Assembly: GCA_963816795.1 (NCBI GenBank)
Contig: CAWFLT010000001.1
Coordinates: forward strand, 248,001 to 312,000
Direction of reading: 5' to 3'
DNA from: CAWFLT01 sp963816795
Lineage (GTDB): Bacteria; Acidobacteriota; Vicinamibacteria; Vicinamibacterales; SCN-69-37
Length of the DNA: 64,000 nt
Shown: positions 53,684-64,000 of the stretch, one piece after another
How the letters are laid out: every line of letters starts with the position of its first letter
How positions within the stretch are numbered: position 1 is the first letter of the stretch
Translations under genes and position numbers: made by a program
The notes under the pieces: generated by a model
Databases searched by the model: none
What the model was told of the DNA's origin: nothing
What the model saw: the letters and a program-made list of their open reading frames with translations, nothing else

Positions 53684-55307
53684 ATGTCGCCGACTGTCTT
53701 CTGTAAGAAAACCGCTGACACCCCGACCGGCCGCTTCGGCGCGGGCACGGGTACGGTCACGCTGCCGCCGGAACTGCTTCGTGAAGCCTCCCGGCGGCTC
53801 GGCTGGGCCGGGCTCATCTACGCGTTCGGCTACTTCCTCGCCTATTGGGCGCCGTACTTGCTGAGCGGCGCGCATCCCTGGCAGGCGCGGATTGTCGAGC
53901 ACATCGTTGCGACGATTTCGATCGCCGTCGGGATCGGCATTTTTGTGGTGGCGCGCCACACGAAGCAGCCGCCCGATCGCGTGCTGAATCTCGGACTGGT
54001 CTTCGCCGTATGCGGCTCGTTCGGCATCTCGATGGCGGAGTTCTGGCGCGGCTATCCGCGAATCGATTCGATCAGCGACTATATCGGGGTGCCCTGGGAG
54101 TGCGTGTGGCTCTTGATCGTGCCGCTCGTCGCGCCCAACACGCCACGGCGGATCCTGCTGACGTCGCTCCTGATCGCCTCGACCGGTCCGATGGTGCTCG
54201 GTCTCGTCGCGCTGATCCGCGACGTGCCGCCGCCGGCGTCGGTGTCGACGCTCGCGCTGTACTTCATCTTCACGACGTATTTGAGCGCCGGCATCGCCTA
54301 CGTCATGTCGATCATCGTCTATGGCTACGGCGTCCGGCTGAAGCGGGCGCGTGAGATCGGCAGCTACGAACTGGTCCGGCAGCTCGGATCGGGCGGCATG
54401 GGCGACGTGTGGGTCGCGCAGCACCGCATGCTGGCGCGGCCGGCGGCGATGAAGCTGATCCGCCCGGAGCTCCTCGGGACGGACGCGCACGGTCGATCGC
54501 TGGCCGTTGCCCGCTTCGAACGTGAGGCACGGGCGACCGCGGCGCTGGGATCCAAACACACGGTCGGCGTCTACGATTTCGGTGTCACCGAAGACGGCTC
54601 GTTCTTTTACGTGATGGAACTGTTGAACGGGCTCAGCCTCGAGACGCTCGTCCGCCAGCACGGGCCGGTGCCGCCCGCGCGCGCGGTGCATCTGCTCCGG
54701 CAGGTGTGCCATTCGCTCGGAGAGGCACACGCGGCCGGCATGATCCATCGCGACATCAAACCGGCGAACATCTTCACCTGCCGCGTCGGACCTGACGTCG
54801 ATTTCGTGAAAGTGCTCGACTTCGGCCTCGTGAAACAAATCGACCGGGCCGAGCGCTGGTATCGTCACGGCCGACGGACTGGCCACCGGCACGCCGGCAT
54901 ACATGGCTCCAGAATCGGCATTAGGCCAGCCGAACGTCGACCATCGCGCGGACATCTATGCGGTCGGCTGCGTCGCCTACTGGCTCCTCACAGGCGAGCC
55001 CGTGTTCAAGGCGCCGACGCCGATGGCGACGCTCCTGATGCACGTGCAGGCGGAACCCGAGCCGCCGTCGCTGCGGTCAGAGTTGCGGGTGCCCCGGGCG
55101 CTCGATCGGCTCGTGCTCTCCTGCCTCGCGAAGGATCCGGCCGATCGTCCCGTCAGCGCGGGAGAACTGGATCGGCTGCTGGCGGAATCCGTTGCGGCCG
55201 AGTGGGAGACCGAAGACGCGCGCGCCTGGTGGCATCTCCATGAGCCGCAGGACCACAGCGTGCCGACCGGCCCCGACGCCGACACGCACGTCGTCACGCG
55301 GGCGTAA
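53684..55307 (+). CDS. Serine/threonine protein kinase with N-terminal six-helix membrane domain
   Basis: About 540 residues. The ATG at 53684 is chosen by analogy with the paralogue at 58499; 53630 is also in frame. Six helices lead (GWAGLIYAFGYFLAYWAPYL; IVATISIAVGIGIFVVA; VCGSFGISMAEF; CVWLLIVPLVAP; ILLTSLLIASTGPMVLGLVA; ALYFIFTTYLSAGIAYVMSI), then the kinase: QLGSGGMGDVWVAQH, AAMKLIRPE, MIHRDIKPANIF, VKVLDFGLVKQ and TPAYMAPESALG. A frame break near 54853 is GC[CG] (both Ala). The usual PknB order (kinase first, helix later) is inverted. Its 3' end faces the composite array at 55322. Confidence 0.88.
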
Positions 55308-55321
55308 GACACTCGCACTCT

Positions 55322-55470
55322 GCGTGGGGCCCACCCCCACGCTTCGGACGCTCGGGGCTCGCTACGCTCGCGCCCTCGCGGGCTCGCTGCTCTTCTCCGT
55401 GCCTCTAGCTCTTCTCCGTGCCCTCGTTCTCCCGTGCCTCTAGCTCTTCTCCGTGGCCTCGTTCTTCCTT
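55322..55470. repeat. Composite element: R3 GC-rich repeat plus CTCTTCTCCGTG array
   Basis: GCGTGGGGCCCACCCCCACGC (55322-55342) matches the core of R1 and R2. The following stretch has GCTCTTCTCCGTGCCTC three times (55388-55455), with TAGCTCTTCTCCGTG words as at 1753-1795. The stop codon of the opposing gene (55405-55407) lies inside it, so about 20 C-terminal residues (RGHGEELEARENEGTEKS and neighbours) are array-encoded. The plus-strand kinase stops at 55307, so genes converge on it. Confidence 0.83.
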
Positions 55471-57140
55471 ATCTCTCACGCCAATCAACTGCCAGCCACC
55501 GGCCGCACGTCGAAAGTGCACGACGACCGGCGACGACCAGGATGAGAAGCCGGGATGTGTCGCAGCAATGCCGGCCTGGATGATCTCGCCGGGTGCGGCA
55601 GACGCGAGCGCCGCCGGCACGGTCGACCGCATGTCTTTCGAGACGATTTCCCCGCCGAGCGGCGTCGCCGTGTCCGTCGCGTTGTCGAACCGCGCCCACG
55701 ACACGCGATATTCGGAGGCCGGCGTCGCCACCGACGCCTGCACGGCGGCGTTGGCGAACGTCAGCACGCCCGCGCCGTCGATGGCGAAGTCGACGAGCGG
55801 GTTCACGCCGGCGAGCCACGTCCGCAGCACCTTGTCGCGACGCTTGATGAGCGTCGCCGTCATGTAGTCGGTCGCGCGCGGATCGGTGTACTGCGCCTTC
55901 CCGACCATCGCGCGAATCGCGTCGTCGGAGAAGCGCGACACGATCCGCGCCGCCCAGAACGCGTCGTCGGCCCGCATGTTCGCGAAGGCGGAGTTCGGGT
56001 ATTCGGGCTTCCACTTCAGCGGATCGAACGCGTCGCCCTCGAAGCGGCCGATGGACGCCGGCACGTCGGGATAGTCGATGTGCATCCACGGCCGCGTGTA
56101 GAGGCCGGCGTCACGAGCGTCAGCCAGCCCGGCTTCCACTCGAGGATGTACTCGTTGCCCGCCCGGTGACGCTGCGCGATAGACGGTCCCGCTGCCGAGG
56201 ATCGACCCGAAGTCGAACATGTAGTGCTTGACGTACTTGCGCGCGCCCTCGGTGACGAGGAAGTCGAGGCTGTTCACGCCGCGCGAGTCGTCGTGGTTCA
56301 GCCAGGCGCCGAACACGCGCGCGCCGCGCAGCTCGCGGCGATGCTCGTGCGGCACGATGTCGTTCGGATCGTCCGGCCGCGTGCCGGTAGTAGCGGAAGT
56401 TGCCGAGCGGCTGGCCGTCGGCAAAGCGGCTCGCGAGCACGCGGTACTTGCCGTTCGGCTGCCGCGCGCCGCGGCGAAGCACCACGTCGAGATCGCGAGC
56501 CGTGTCAGCGGCGCGCCGCTCGCCGATCAGCGGATCGAAGATCCGCGCGCCTTCGGCGATGACGATCTTCGCCGGATCGAGCTCCGCCGAGGTACACGTC
56601 GACGGTGTGGTAGCCGAACGCGTGATACGCGACCGTGCCGATGATCTCGGCGCCGGTCGCCATCTCGGGATTCGACGGCGGATCGAACTCGATCTGATAC
56701 GTGTGACCCGACGGATCCTTCATCCGGAACCCCGGCTGCACGCCGGTGCACTTGCCGCCGGACACGACCCACCCGTCGAGCGAGATCGCCGCGAACGCGA
56801 TCCGGCCCGCGCACGAGCTCCTCGACCGACATCGGCCGGCGGCCGATCCGGTTCATGAACCAGCTCGAGTCGGGCACCTCGTCGACGGTGTTGACGTTCA
56901 GCGCGCGCACGTCGCGGCGCTCGCCCGAGCGTCCGCGAACGTGTTGACGACGAAGTCGTAGCCGTTGCTGTCTTCGACGGCGCCGACCTTCGACGCGTCG
57001 AGCGCGCGATCGTCGTCCGCCAGATCGGATCGTCCGGGAAGAATCGCGGCTCCGCCGTGCGCCCGAAGGACGCCATCGCCGCCGCGAACGCGACCGCCAG
57101 CATGAGCCGCCAGCGCGGCACCGGCCGAGGCGACGCGCAT
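55405..57140 (-). CDS. Secreted protein of unknown function, with array-encoded C-terminal tail
   Basis: About 577 codons, several frame breaks (about 56120, 56390, 56590, 56810, 56930 and 57050). The start at 57140 gives a leader read through two frames (PRWRLMLAVAFAAAMASFG), then FFPDDPIWR, SKVGAVEDSNGYDFVVNTF, NVNTVDEVPDSSWFMNRIG, DPSGHTYQIEFDPPSNPEMA, AYHAFGYHTVDVYL, GARVFGAWLNHDDSRGVNSL, KHYMFDFGSILGSGTVY, LYTRPWMHIDYPD and AFANMRADDAFWAARIVSRF. No domain is recognised. It begins at the stop of the BamA-like gene and probably works with it at the envelope. The natural end is likely near WQLIGVR, before the array. Confidence 0.6.
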
Positions 57141-58447
57141 CTAGAAAATGCCACCGAAGACAATGTGAAGGTGCTTGCCGTCGCGGCTGCCGAACGCCGC
57201 GTCGACGCGGAACGATGATGCCGTTGTCGGTGTTGAATCGGAAGCCGAAGCCGTAGTCGTGTTCGAGATTCTTGAAGTTGAGGTCGGCGCGCCGCAGCGC
57301 CACCTTGCCGGCGTCGTAGAACAGCGCGGCGTCGAGCCCCGACCAGATCTCGAAGCGGTACTCGCCCTGGAGCAGAATCGCGTGCGGCCCTCGGAAGCGA
57401 TAGGCGCGGAAGCCCCGCAGCGTGTCGTTGCCGCCGAGCGACGGCATCAGGTAGAAGGGCACGCGCGCGCCCGGCGCGGTATCGGTCGTGGTGACCAGCA
57501 TCCGCCCGGCGAAGACGCGCCGTTCGGAGAGGAAGCTGACGAACTGGCGGAGGTCGACGTCGAGGCGGGTGAATGAGAAGGCGCCATCCTGCTGATCGGC
57601 GTTCCGTGCCACGATCCACGCGGTACCAGCCGCCCTTGCGGGCGTTCATCGGCCGCCGGTAGTCGACCTCGGCGAAGACGCGGCCGCGGAGAAAGTCGCG
57701 CTCGCCGACGAGCGCGGGCGCGGATCCATCGTCGAACAGATCGCCGACGTCCGGCAGCGTGCCGTTCGATCCCCCTCGCAGGGACGGCCAGAGATAATCG
57801 ACGCCACCGCCGAAGCGGAACACCCGGACCGGACGGGCGTCGAGCTCGGTGCCGACGCGAGTGCCAATCAGCTGGTAGTCGCTGCGGTCCAGTCGATCGG
57901 AATCCGGACCAATCCCGAAGAACTCCTCGGCGGGATAGTCATAGCGGCTGGCATAGCCCGCGAGGGTGACGGTGTCGCTCCGGTTGAGCGGATATTCGGC
58001 TCGGCGCACTTCACCGCCCAGTATTTCTTGAGCGAACCGCCAGCCCAGGCATCGAAGGCGCCTCGGCTCCGGAAGAGCGAACGGTCGCGATAGCCAGCGC
58101 CGTAGGCGAAGCCGCTGCCGGTCGTCAGGCTGCCCATCTTGAGATAGATGCCGTCGCGCTGGAGCATCTGGCCCACGCGTTCGCCGATCGCCATGCCCCG
58201 CTCGAGCCCGTTGGGCTCGTAGGGCTTGAGCACTGTCGCCTTGGCGTCGCGTTGCTGCCGCAGGAACTCCGCCCGAGTCGGCGGCGCCTGCGGGGTCGGG
58301 CTCTGGCCCGCCGGACTGGGCCAGCACGCGTCCCGGGACGACGAGCATCGCGAACATCAGCAGCCAGCCTGCGCCGGATGTCACCGTAGACACAGACGGC
58401 GATTCTACACGGGTCGCCACCGCGACATTCGAGGGCGGTTGCCGCAT
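57141..58447 (-). CDS. BamA/Omp85-like outer-membrane beta-barrel protein
   Basis: About 435 residues. ATG at 58447 or GTG at 58384; the latter gives a compact signal peptide (GWLLMFAMLVVPGRVLAQ). Barrel blocks: GSGFAYGAGYRDRSLF, GYASRYDYPAEEFFGIGPDS, RVFAEVDYRRPMNARKGGWY, PFYLMPSLGGNDTLRGFRAY (the conserved LGG...LRGF of Omp85 proteins), LLQGEYRFEIW, and NFKNLEHDYGFGFRFNT, ending in GGIF with a terminal Phe. Four or more frame breaks. No POTRA repeats precede the barrel, so this resembles short surface-antigen/TamA-type barrels. It directly precedes the unknown secreted protein gene. Confidence 0.78.
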
Positions 58448-58498
58448 TGCGGTCGCAGCGAGGTTGGGGAGCCGCGCGCAGTATCATCGTCAGCAGGC

Positions 58499-60119
58499 AT
58501 GGCCGCCGTCACGCCCTCGCCCCGGTACCCCTCGTCCGACCTCCCTCCCCCGCCGCCGGGGCTTCCCGCTCATATGGTCGAGAGCGCGGCCGCGCGCATC
58601 GCGTGGCTGGCGCCGGTCGCGGCCGGGGTGATCGTCTGCGTCCAGACGTTTCAGGCGATCGCCCAGCCGGCGTTGCGGGAGGTCGTGATGACGCCGGCGA
58701 GCCGGCTCGCCACCGTCGCCGCGATCCTGATGGGCCTCGGGATCTTCGCGCTGCATCGCTACAAGGTGGTGCGGCCGCCGACGATCGTCGCGTTCGGCGT
58801 CGTCTTCGAGATCGTGGTCGCCTTCTGCATCTCGATGATCGAGACGACGATCCCGCTCGGACCGACGCGCCGGTGCTCGGCATCTCGTCGCTCGGCGCCG
58901 TGGATCCTCGCCGTCGGCGTGTTCATTCCGAATCGGCCGGGTCGGACGCTCGCTGACCGCGCTCGCCGCCGCGACGACCTGGCCGCTCGCATACGCGATC
59001 AACGCGCGCATGCTGGACTTCGCCGCCGGTCCCGATCGGCACAGCTGATCGTCTGGCCGTTCTTCAACTACCTGCTCGCCGGTGCTCGCGTACCTGATCG
59101 GCCGGCGGATCTACGGCATGACGATCGCCGCGCACAGACCGCCGTCGAGCTCGGCAGCTACCGGCTCGTCGCGCCGATCGGCGAAGGCGGCATGGGCGAG
59201 GTGTGGAAGGCCAGCCACCAGATGCTGGCGCGCGCGGCCGCGATCAAGCTCGTCCGCCCGCAGATGCGGCGGGATCGGCGCGGCAGGCGGACGTCTCGGC
59301 CAAGCGCTTCCAGCGCGAGGCCAACGTCATCGCCAGCCTGCAGTCGCCGCACACGGTCTATCTCTACGACTTCGGCGTCGCCGCAGGACGGCCGCTTCTA
59401 CTACGTGATGGAACTGCTCGACGGCATCAGCCTGCAGACGCTCGTGACGACGTTCGGCCCGCAGCCGGCCGGCCGCGTGCTGGCGATCCTGCGGCATGCC
59501 TGCCGGTCGCTCGAGGAAGCGCACCAGCAGGGCCTCGTCCACCGCGATCTGAAGCCGTCGAACATGATGATCTGCAAGGTCGGCGCTGCGCTACGACTTC
59601 GTCAAGGTGCTCGACTTCGGCCTCGCGAAGTGCGTCGCGCGGCGAGGACGCGACGCAGCTGACGATGGAAGGCATGACGACCGGCACGCCCGGCTACATC
59701 GCGCCGGAAGTCGCGCTGGGCGAACCGCACGATCGACGGCCGCGCCGACGTCTACGCGCTCGGCTGCGTCGCCTATTTCCTGCTGACGGGCACGCTCGTC
59801 TTCGACGACCCGAATCCGATGAGCATGGCGCTCAAGCACGTGCAGACGCCGCCGGATCCGCCGTCGCGCGCGCACCGAGCTGCCGATTCCCGCGCGATCT
59901 CGAGCGCGATCGTCTGCAGCTGCCTCGCGAAGAAGCCCGGACGATCGTCCGTCGAGCGCCGGCGAGCTGCGCGGCTGCTCGACCGCGTGCGCGACGCCGA
60001 TCTGGACGGACGCGGACGCGCGAGGCCTGGTGGGAGCGCCACCTGCCGCCCACGTCGTCGTTGCGATCGTTCGCGCAGCACGTCGTCGCGCACGCCCGCC
60101 GGTCGTCCGCAAGATCTGA
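58499..60119 (+). CDS. Serine/threonine protein kinase with N-terminal membrane domain, paralogue of 53684-55307
   Basis: About 537 residues after repair. Pro-rich start (PRYPSSDLPPPPPGLP), about six helices (WLAPVAAGVIVCVQTFQAIA; LATVAAILMGLGIFALH; FGVVFEIVVAFCISMIE; WILAVGVFIPNRPG; LTALAAATTWPLAYAI; IVWPFFNYLLAVLAYLIGRR), then the kinase: PIGEGGMGEVWKASHQMLA, AAIKLVRPQMR, LVHRDLKPSNMM, KVLDFGLAK and TPGYIAPEVALGE. A dozen or so frame breaks; those checked are GC[CG] (near 59382) and CC[GC] (near 59728). TGA at 60117-60119 follows a short basic C-terminus. Divergent from the BamA-like gene. Confidence 0.85.
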
Positions 60120-60129
60120 GCGAGCCGCC

Positions 60130-62345
60130 GTGCAGACTGCGTCCTTCACGCGGCTCGGCGATGACCGTCGCCGGCGTCTGATGATCGCGCACCAGGTCGC
60201 GGCCAAGGCGGTCCGCGACGCCACGTTCCTCAGCGCGTGGCCGGCCACGGCGCTGCCGGCGATGGTCATCGCGACGGCGGTCGTCGTCGTCGCCGCCGTG
60301 CCCGATCTACTCGCGGCTGCTCGCGCGCTTCGGCCCGCGGCGTGGTCGTGCCGGTCGGCTTCCTGCTCAGCGCGACCGGCCACGTCGTCGAGTGGCAGCT
60401 CTCCGGCGCGAGCCCGTGGGTCGCCGTCGCGATCTACCTGCACATCGCCGGCTTCGGCGCGCTGCTGCTCTCCGGCTTCTGGTCGCTCATCAGCGAGCTG
60501 TTCGATCCGCAGACGGCGCGCGGCGAGCTACGGGCGCATCGCGGCCGCGGGCACGCTCGGCGGACTGCTGGGCGGGCTCGGCGACGGCCCAGCTCGCGCG
60601 CGCCGCCGCCGACACGACGCCGCTGCTGATGCTCGCGGTGCTGCATGCCGCGCCGCCGTCGGGCTGTGGCGTCGTCCGCCGCGTGCCGGCGAGTCGCGCG
60701 TCCGGCGGCGCCGCTCGACAGCGACGCGAGCCGGTCTGTTCGGATTCGACGTGCTGCGCACGGCGCCGCCACATCTCGACGACGCTCGGCGCTCATGGTC
60801 GTGCTGAGCACGGCCGGCGCGGCGATCGTCGGACTACCTCTTGAAGTCCGAGGCGGCGCGGCCGCGACGCTTCGACGACGCGCGCCGAGCTGCTCGCAGT
60901 TCTTCGCGATCTTCTACATCGTCGTGCAGCTCGATCACGTTCCTCGCGCAGACCGGCGTCGGCGCCAGCCGTGCGCCGCCTCGGCCTCGGCCGGACGATC
61001 TCGATCGCTGCCGGCCGGCCTCGGCATCAGCAGCGTCGCTGGCGCTGCTCTTCCGACGTTCCCGATGTTCGCCGTCGCGCGCGGCGTCGAGTCGGTGCTG
61101 CGCGGGTCGTTCTTCCGCAGCGGCTACGAGCTGCTGTTCGTGCCGATGGACCCGGACGAGAAGCGCCGCACCAAGACGTTTCTCGACGTCACCTGCGATC
61201 GCGCCGGCGACGCGGTCGGCGCCGTCATCGTGCAGCTCCTGCTCTTCACGGCGCGTCGCGTTCCAGCGCAGCCGAGCTGCTGGCGGTCGCCATCGCGCTG
61301 GCCGGCGGCCGGCCTGTATCTCGCGCGGCGGCTCGACACGCTCTACCTCGGCGTCGTCGCGCGGCGCCTCGTCCAGCACGGCGAGCTCACGCCGATCGTC
61401 GTCGGGTCGGAGACCGGCTGGACGGTGCTCGACCTGCCCGCGCGGACGCGGACCGGCACGGCGTCGAACGCATGCCGGTCACGCCGCCGCCGACGCCGCG
61501 GATCGAACGACCCGCGGCTGACGCAGCCTCGTCGAGCTGCGATCGGGCGATCGGCGCCGCGTCGACCCGGCGCTCGCCGAGCTCGCACCATCCGGACACG
61601 CTGCAGATCGCGCAGGTCGTGCAGCTGCTGGCGTGGGACGACCTGGTGCGCGCGCGCGCGGCCGGTGCTCGAAGCGCACGCCGCCGGCGCACGTCGGCCT
61701 GCTCGTCGACGCGCTGCTCGATGCCCGACACCGACTTCGCCATCCGCCGCCGCCTGCCGCGGATTCTCGGCGACGCGTCGCCGACGCAGCGCGCGCTCGA
61801 ACGGGCTGGTGCGCGGGCTCGACGACACGCGATTCGAGGTGCGCTATCAGTGCGGGCGCGCGATCGACCGGCTGCTCGCGAAGCACGACGCGCTCCGCGT
61901 CGACGAGCGCGCATCCTGGCCGTGGTCGAACGCGAGCTCTCCGTGCCGCCGCAGGTCTGGCACGGCCATCGGCTGATCGATCAGGTCGAGCGCGAGGACG
62001 ACAGCGTCGGTCGCAGTCCGGAGCCGCGCGCAGCGCAACCTCGAGCACGTCTTCACGCTGCTCTCGACGGTCCTGCCGCGCGAGCCGCTCCAGGTCGCGT
62101 TCCACGGCATCCAGTCGGCCGATCCGCGGCCTGCGGAGCCTGGCGGTCGAGTATCTCGACGGCGTGCTGCCGTGCCGCTCCGGGCGAAGCTGTGGGCGCT
62201 GGTCGATGCGGCGCCCCGGCCCACGGCCGAACGGCCGCCGCCCGAGGAAGTCCTGGAAGAGCTCCGGCGATCGGCGCAGACTGCCGATCGTCCGGCCGGG
62301 CGCGGCCGCTACACCGTCTTCCGGCGATGCTCTCGCGCAATCTGA
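60130..62345 (+). CDS. Nucleotide-transporter/MFS-like membrane protein with C-terminal HEAT-like repeats
   Basis: About 735 codons with many frame breaks. GTG at 60130. N-terminal part: LMIAHQVAAKAVRDATFLS, then helices (LPAMVIATAVVVVAAVPIYS; VVPVGFLLSATGHVVEW; IAGFGALLLSGFWSLISELF), ATRASYGRIAAAGTLGG-like and SYELLFVPMDPDEKRRTKTF, recalling ATP/ADP-translocase (Tlc/Npt) or MFS-type proteins of acidobacteria. The C-terminal third is soluble, with HEAT-like units (LAWDDLVRA; VGLLVDALLD; RRRLPRILGD; FEVRYQCGRAIDRLLAKHDA; LAVEYLDGVLP). The stop near 62345 overlaps the end of the convergent gene by about 37 bases, so the exact end is uncertain. Confidence 0.65.
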
Positions 62346-63750
62346 CCCGCCACGCACAACCAAGCCACGGTGAGCGCGACGTTCAGCCAGGCGAAGCCGG
62401 CACGCGCCGACGCCGAGCGCGGTGCCGAGCGCAGACGAACGCCGGCCTGACAGCACGTCGCCGATGCGCGTGAAGAACGTGTCGATCGCGGCCTTGGCCT
62501 TGTACTTCGCTTCGCGCGACGTCGGCAGGAACAGCGCCTGTCGGATCGTGTTCTGGATCGAGTAGTCGGTGCTGTTCTCGAGGATCTTGCCGCACCGGAC
62601 GACCGCGAGGATCGGCACGACGGCGATGATCGAGTAGTTGACGAGCGCGAGCACCGGCAGGATGAACAGCGCGCCGCGCACGCCCATGTACCGCATGACG
62701 CGCGACGTGACGAAGAGCTGCAGCAGGAAGCCGAGGAGGTTGACCGTCGCGTCGATCGATCCGGAGAACGCGGTGATGAACTGCACGGCGCCGCGCGATC
62801 GTCGATCGGCCAAAGCGTGCTGACCGCGCTCCTCGACGACAGCCGGTTCAGCAGGTAGTCGCCGGTCGTGTTCACGACGTTGAGCAGGATCGTCAGGACG
62901 GCGATCCAGAGCAGATAGCGGTCCTTGAAGACCAGCTCGAAGCCGCCTTCCTTGCCGAGCGGCTCGCTTCGATCTGCCTGCGCGCCTGCGGGTCGGCGCG
63001 TGCCGTCTCGCGGCGGTTGACGACGAGCGTGATGCCGAGCGCGACGAGGAGCACGCGGCGCCGAGCAGCATCAGCGTGTACGGCGTGAAATTCAGATCCG
63101 CGAACGAGCGGGCCGACCGCCGCCGCGCCGAGCCACGCGCCGAGCGACGCGCCGACGCCGATCAGCGGAAACAGCCGGCGGCCCTGGCCCTCCGTGTAGA
63201 GGTCGTTGGCGAACGCCCAGAACTGCGAGACGATGAAGACGTTGAAGATGCCGAGCCAGATGTAGAACGCGACGCCCTCGCGCACGCCGGCGCGGCCCAG
63301 CGACGATAGAAGAGCGACGAGGTTCGCCGCAAAGAACAGCGCATCGTGATGAGATCAGGCGGATCCGCGACGACGCGCGTGCCGAGCCAGCCGTAGAGCG
63401 GCACGACGCCCATCAGGAGCACGGCCTGCGCGGCCGCCGAGTAGGACGCGACCTCCGGCGCTGCCCTCGGTGAGGATCAAGCCGTCGCGCGCCGGCTTCA
63501 GCAGGTAGTAGCCGGCGAGCAGCAGGAAGACGTTGAGCGTCAGCAGCACCACGCCGACGCCCTCGCCGGCGCGCACGTCGGCGAAGATCGACAGGAGCCG
63601 CTCGAGCGCGTTCTTCGGCGGCTCCCCGAGCGTCCTGAAGGCCGGAAGCGACTGATGTGATCGCAGCTCCGGGTGCGTGACGAGCGTGCGGGGCTCCGAC
63701 GTCTTCGGAGCGGGTAGCTCAGGCATGTGTTCGGTGGTTGCGCTGTGCAT
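62309..63750 (-). CDS. Nucleotide-transporter-like (NTP/NDP exchange, Tlc/Npt family) membrane protein
   Basis: About 480 codons with several frame breaks. ATG at 63750. Soluble N-terminal 50 residues, then helices: GEGVGVVLLTLNVFLLLAG, YYLLKPARDGLILTEGSAE, AVLLMGVVPLYGWLGTRV, FYIWLGIFNVFIVSQFWAFA, ANDLYTEGQGRRLFPLIGVG, ASLGAWLGAAAVGPLV, and ALFILPVLALVNYSIIAVVP. YYLLKP-RD and the ANDLY/GRRLFPLIG block recall bacterial ATP/ADP antiporter-like proteins. It has no HEAT tail, unlike the convergent neighbour at 60130. Its start lies 29 bases from the clpA-like GTG. Confidence 0.7.
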
Positions 63751-63752
63751 TC

Positions 63753-63758
63753 TATAAT
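63753..63758 (+). promoter_or_regulatory. Possible -10 hexamer for the clpA-like gene
   Basis: TATAAT lies 21 bases before the GTG at 63780, in a 29-base divergent spacer. AAGGTGGAG at 63761-63769 is a plausible ribosome site. No convincing -35 is seen. Confidence 0.4.
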
Positions 63759-63779
63759 CAAGGTGGAGTCAGCCAGACC

Positions 63780-64000
63780 GTGTTCTCCGCATCCATCGAA
63801 ATCGTGCTGACGATCGCGTACCGCGAGGCGGTGTCGCGCCGGCACGCGTATCTCACGCTCGAACATCTGCTCTACGCCTTGGCGCACGACACCGAAGGCG
63901 AGCGCATTCTGCAGGGCTGCGGCGCCGACCTGCCGCAGCTGCGGCGCGAGCTGCACGACTACCTCGATTCGTCGGTCGAGGAACTGCGGCGCGGTCACGA
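63780..64000 (+). CDS. clpA: Clp protease ATP-binding subunit ClpA, N-terminal part (runs off the window)
   Basis: GTG at 63780, ten bases after AAGGTGGAG, opens 73 codons to the window edge. The peptide has the Clp N-domain repeat (IEIVLTIAYREAVSRRHAYL, then TLEHLLYALAHDTEGERIL), and LRRELHDYLDSSVEEL, matching ClpA. It would form the unfoldase ring that receives substrates from ClpS (encoded at 50897) and feeds ClpP. Only the N-domain is in view. Confidence 0.85.
   Translation, partial: MFSASIEIVLTIAYREAVSRRHAYLTLEHLLYALAHDTEGERILQGCGADLPQLRRELHDYLDSSVEELRRGH

Overview
The window looks like a chromosomal segment of a GC-rich, aerobic, Gram-negative bacterium, most likely an acidobacterium of the Vicinamibacteria type. 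Pointers are a complete Alternative Complex III plus caa3-type oxidase cluster, a PadR regulator paired with an ADOP-type MacB permease, an Oar-like TonB receptor, PQQ-type sugar dehydrogenases and serine/threonine kinases with N-terminal membrane domains. The taxonomic call is inference; no rRNA, tRNA, CRISPR array, IS element or phage gene was seen.

Layout. 1-9.1 kb (minus strand): a sugar-uptake and oxidation operon (FadR-type GntR regulator, TonB receptor, truncated TIGR02604-type protein, TIM-barrel isomerase, GSDH-type dehydrogenase, ThuA-like protein). 9.5-14.2 kb (plus): LarA-like racemase, 6-phosphogluconate dehydrogenase, KDG-kinase-like PfkB kinase and a second TIM-barrel isomerase, with a FadR-like operator between the two operons. 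14.4-21.8 kb: isolated NrfD-like protein, unknown secreted protein, M61 peptidase, geranylgeranyl-reductase-like flavoprotein and a NatAB-type ABC exporter. 22-34.8 kb: actABCDEF, a small membrane protein, SCO and coxBACD, apparently one respiratory operon behind a promoter carrying a CRP/FNR-like palindrome. 35-42.5 kb: HlyD/ABC/FtsX efflux genes, then the ADOP permease and its PadR regulator. 42.6-53.6 kb: methyltransferase, PQQ propeller, peroxiredoxin, BNR protein, UPF0182, MBL hydrolase, ClpS, UshA-like nucleotidase, PAP2 phosphatase. 53.7-64 kb: two kinases around a BamA-like outer-membrane protein and an unknown secreted protein, two convergent nucleotide-transporter-like proteins, and the start of clpA.

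Two window-wide phenomena matter more than any single gene. (1) Reading frames break dozens of times, but almost every break I worked through is a codon whose third base is written twice with two synonymous alternatives (for example GC[GC], TA[TC], ATC/ATA) or is missing. That is what a consensus of mixed strains would leave at synonymous polymorphisms. I therefore annotate these genes as intact genes with consensus indels, not as pseudogenes. (2) Many intergenic spaces hold arrays of a 7-9 bp word, usually in two facing arms (hairpin-forming). The word differs between loci but matches between the arms of one locus. Most begin at a stop codon, several sit between convergent genes, and a few have been absorbed into coding sequence: the ActB linker, the C-termini of two or three proteins, and the N-termini of SCO and the flavoprotein.
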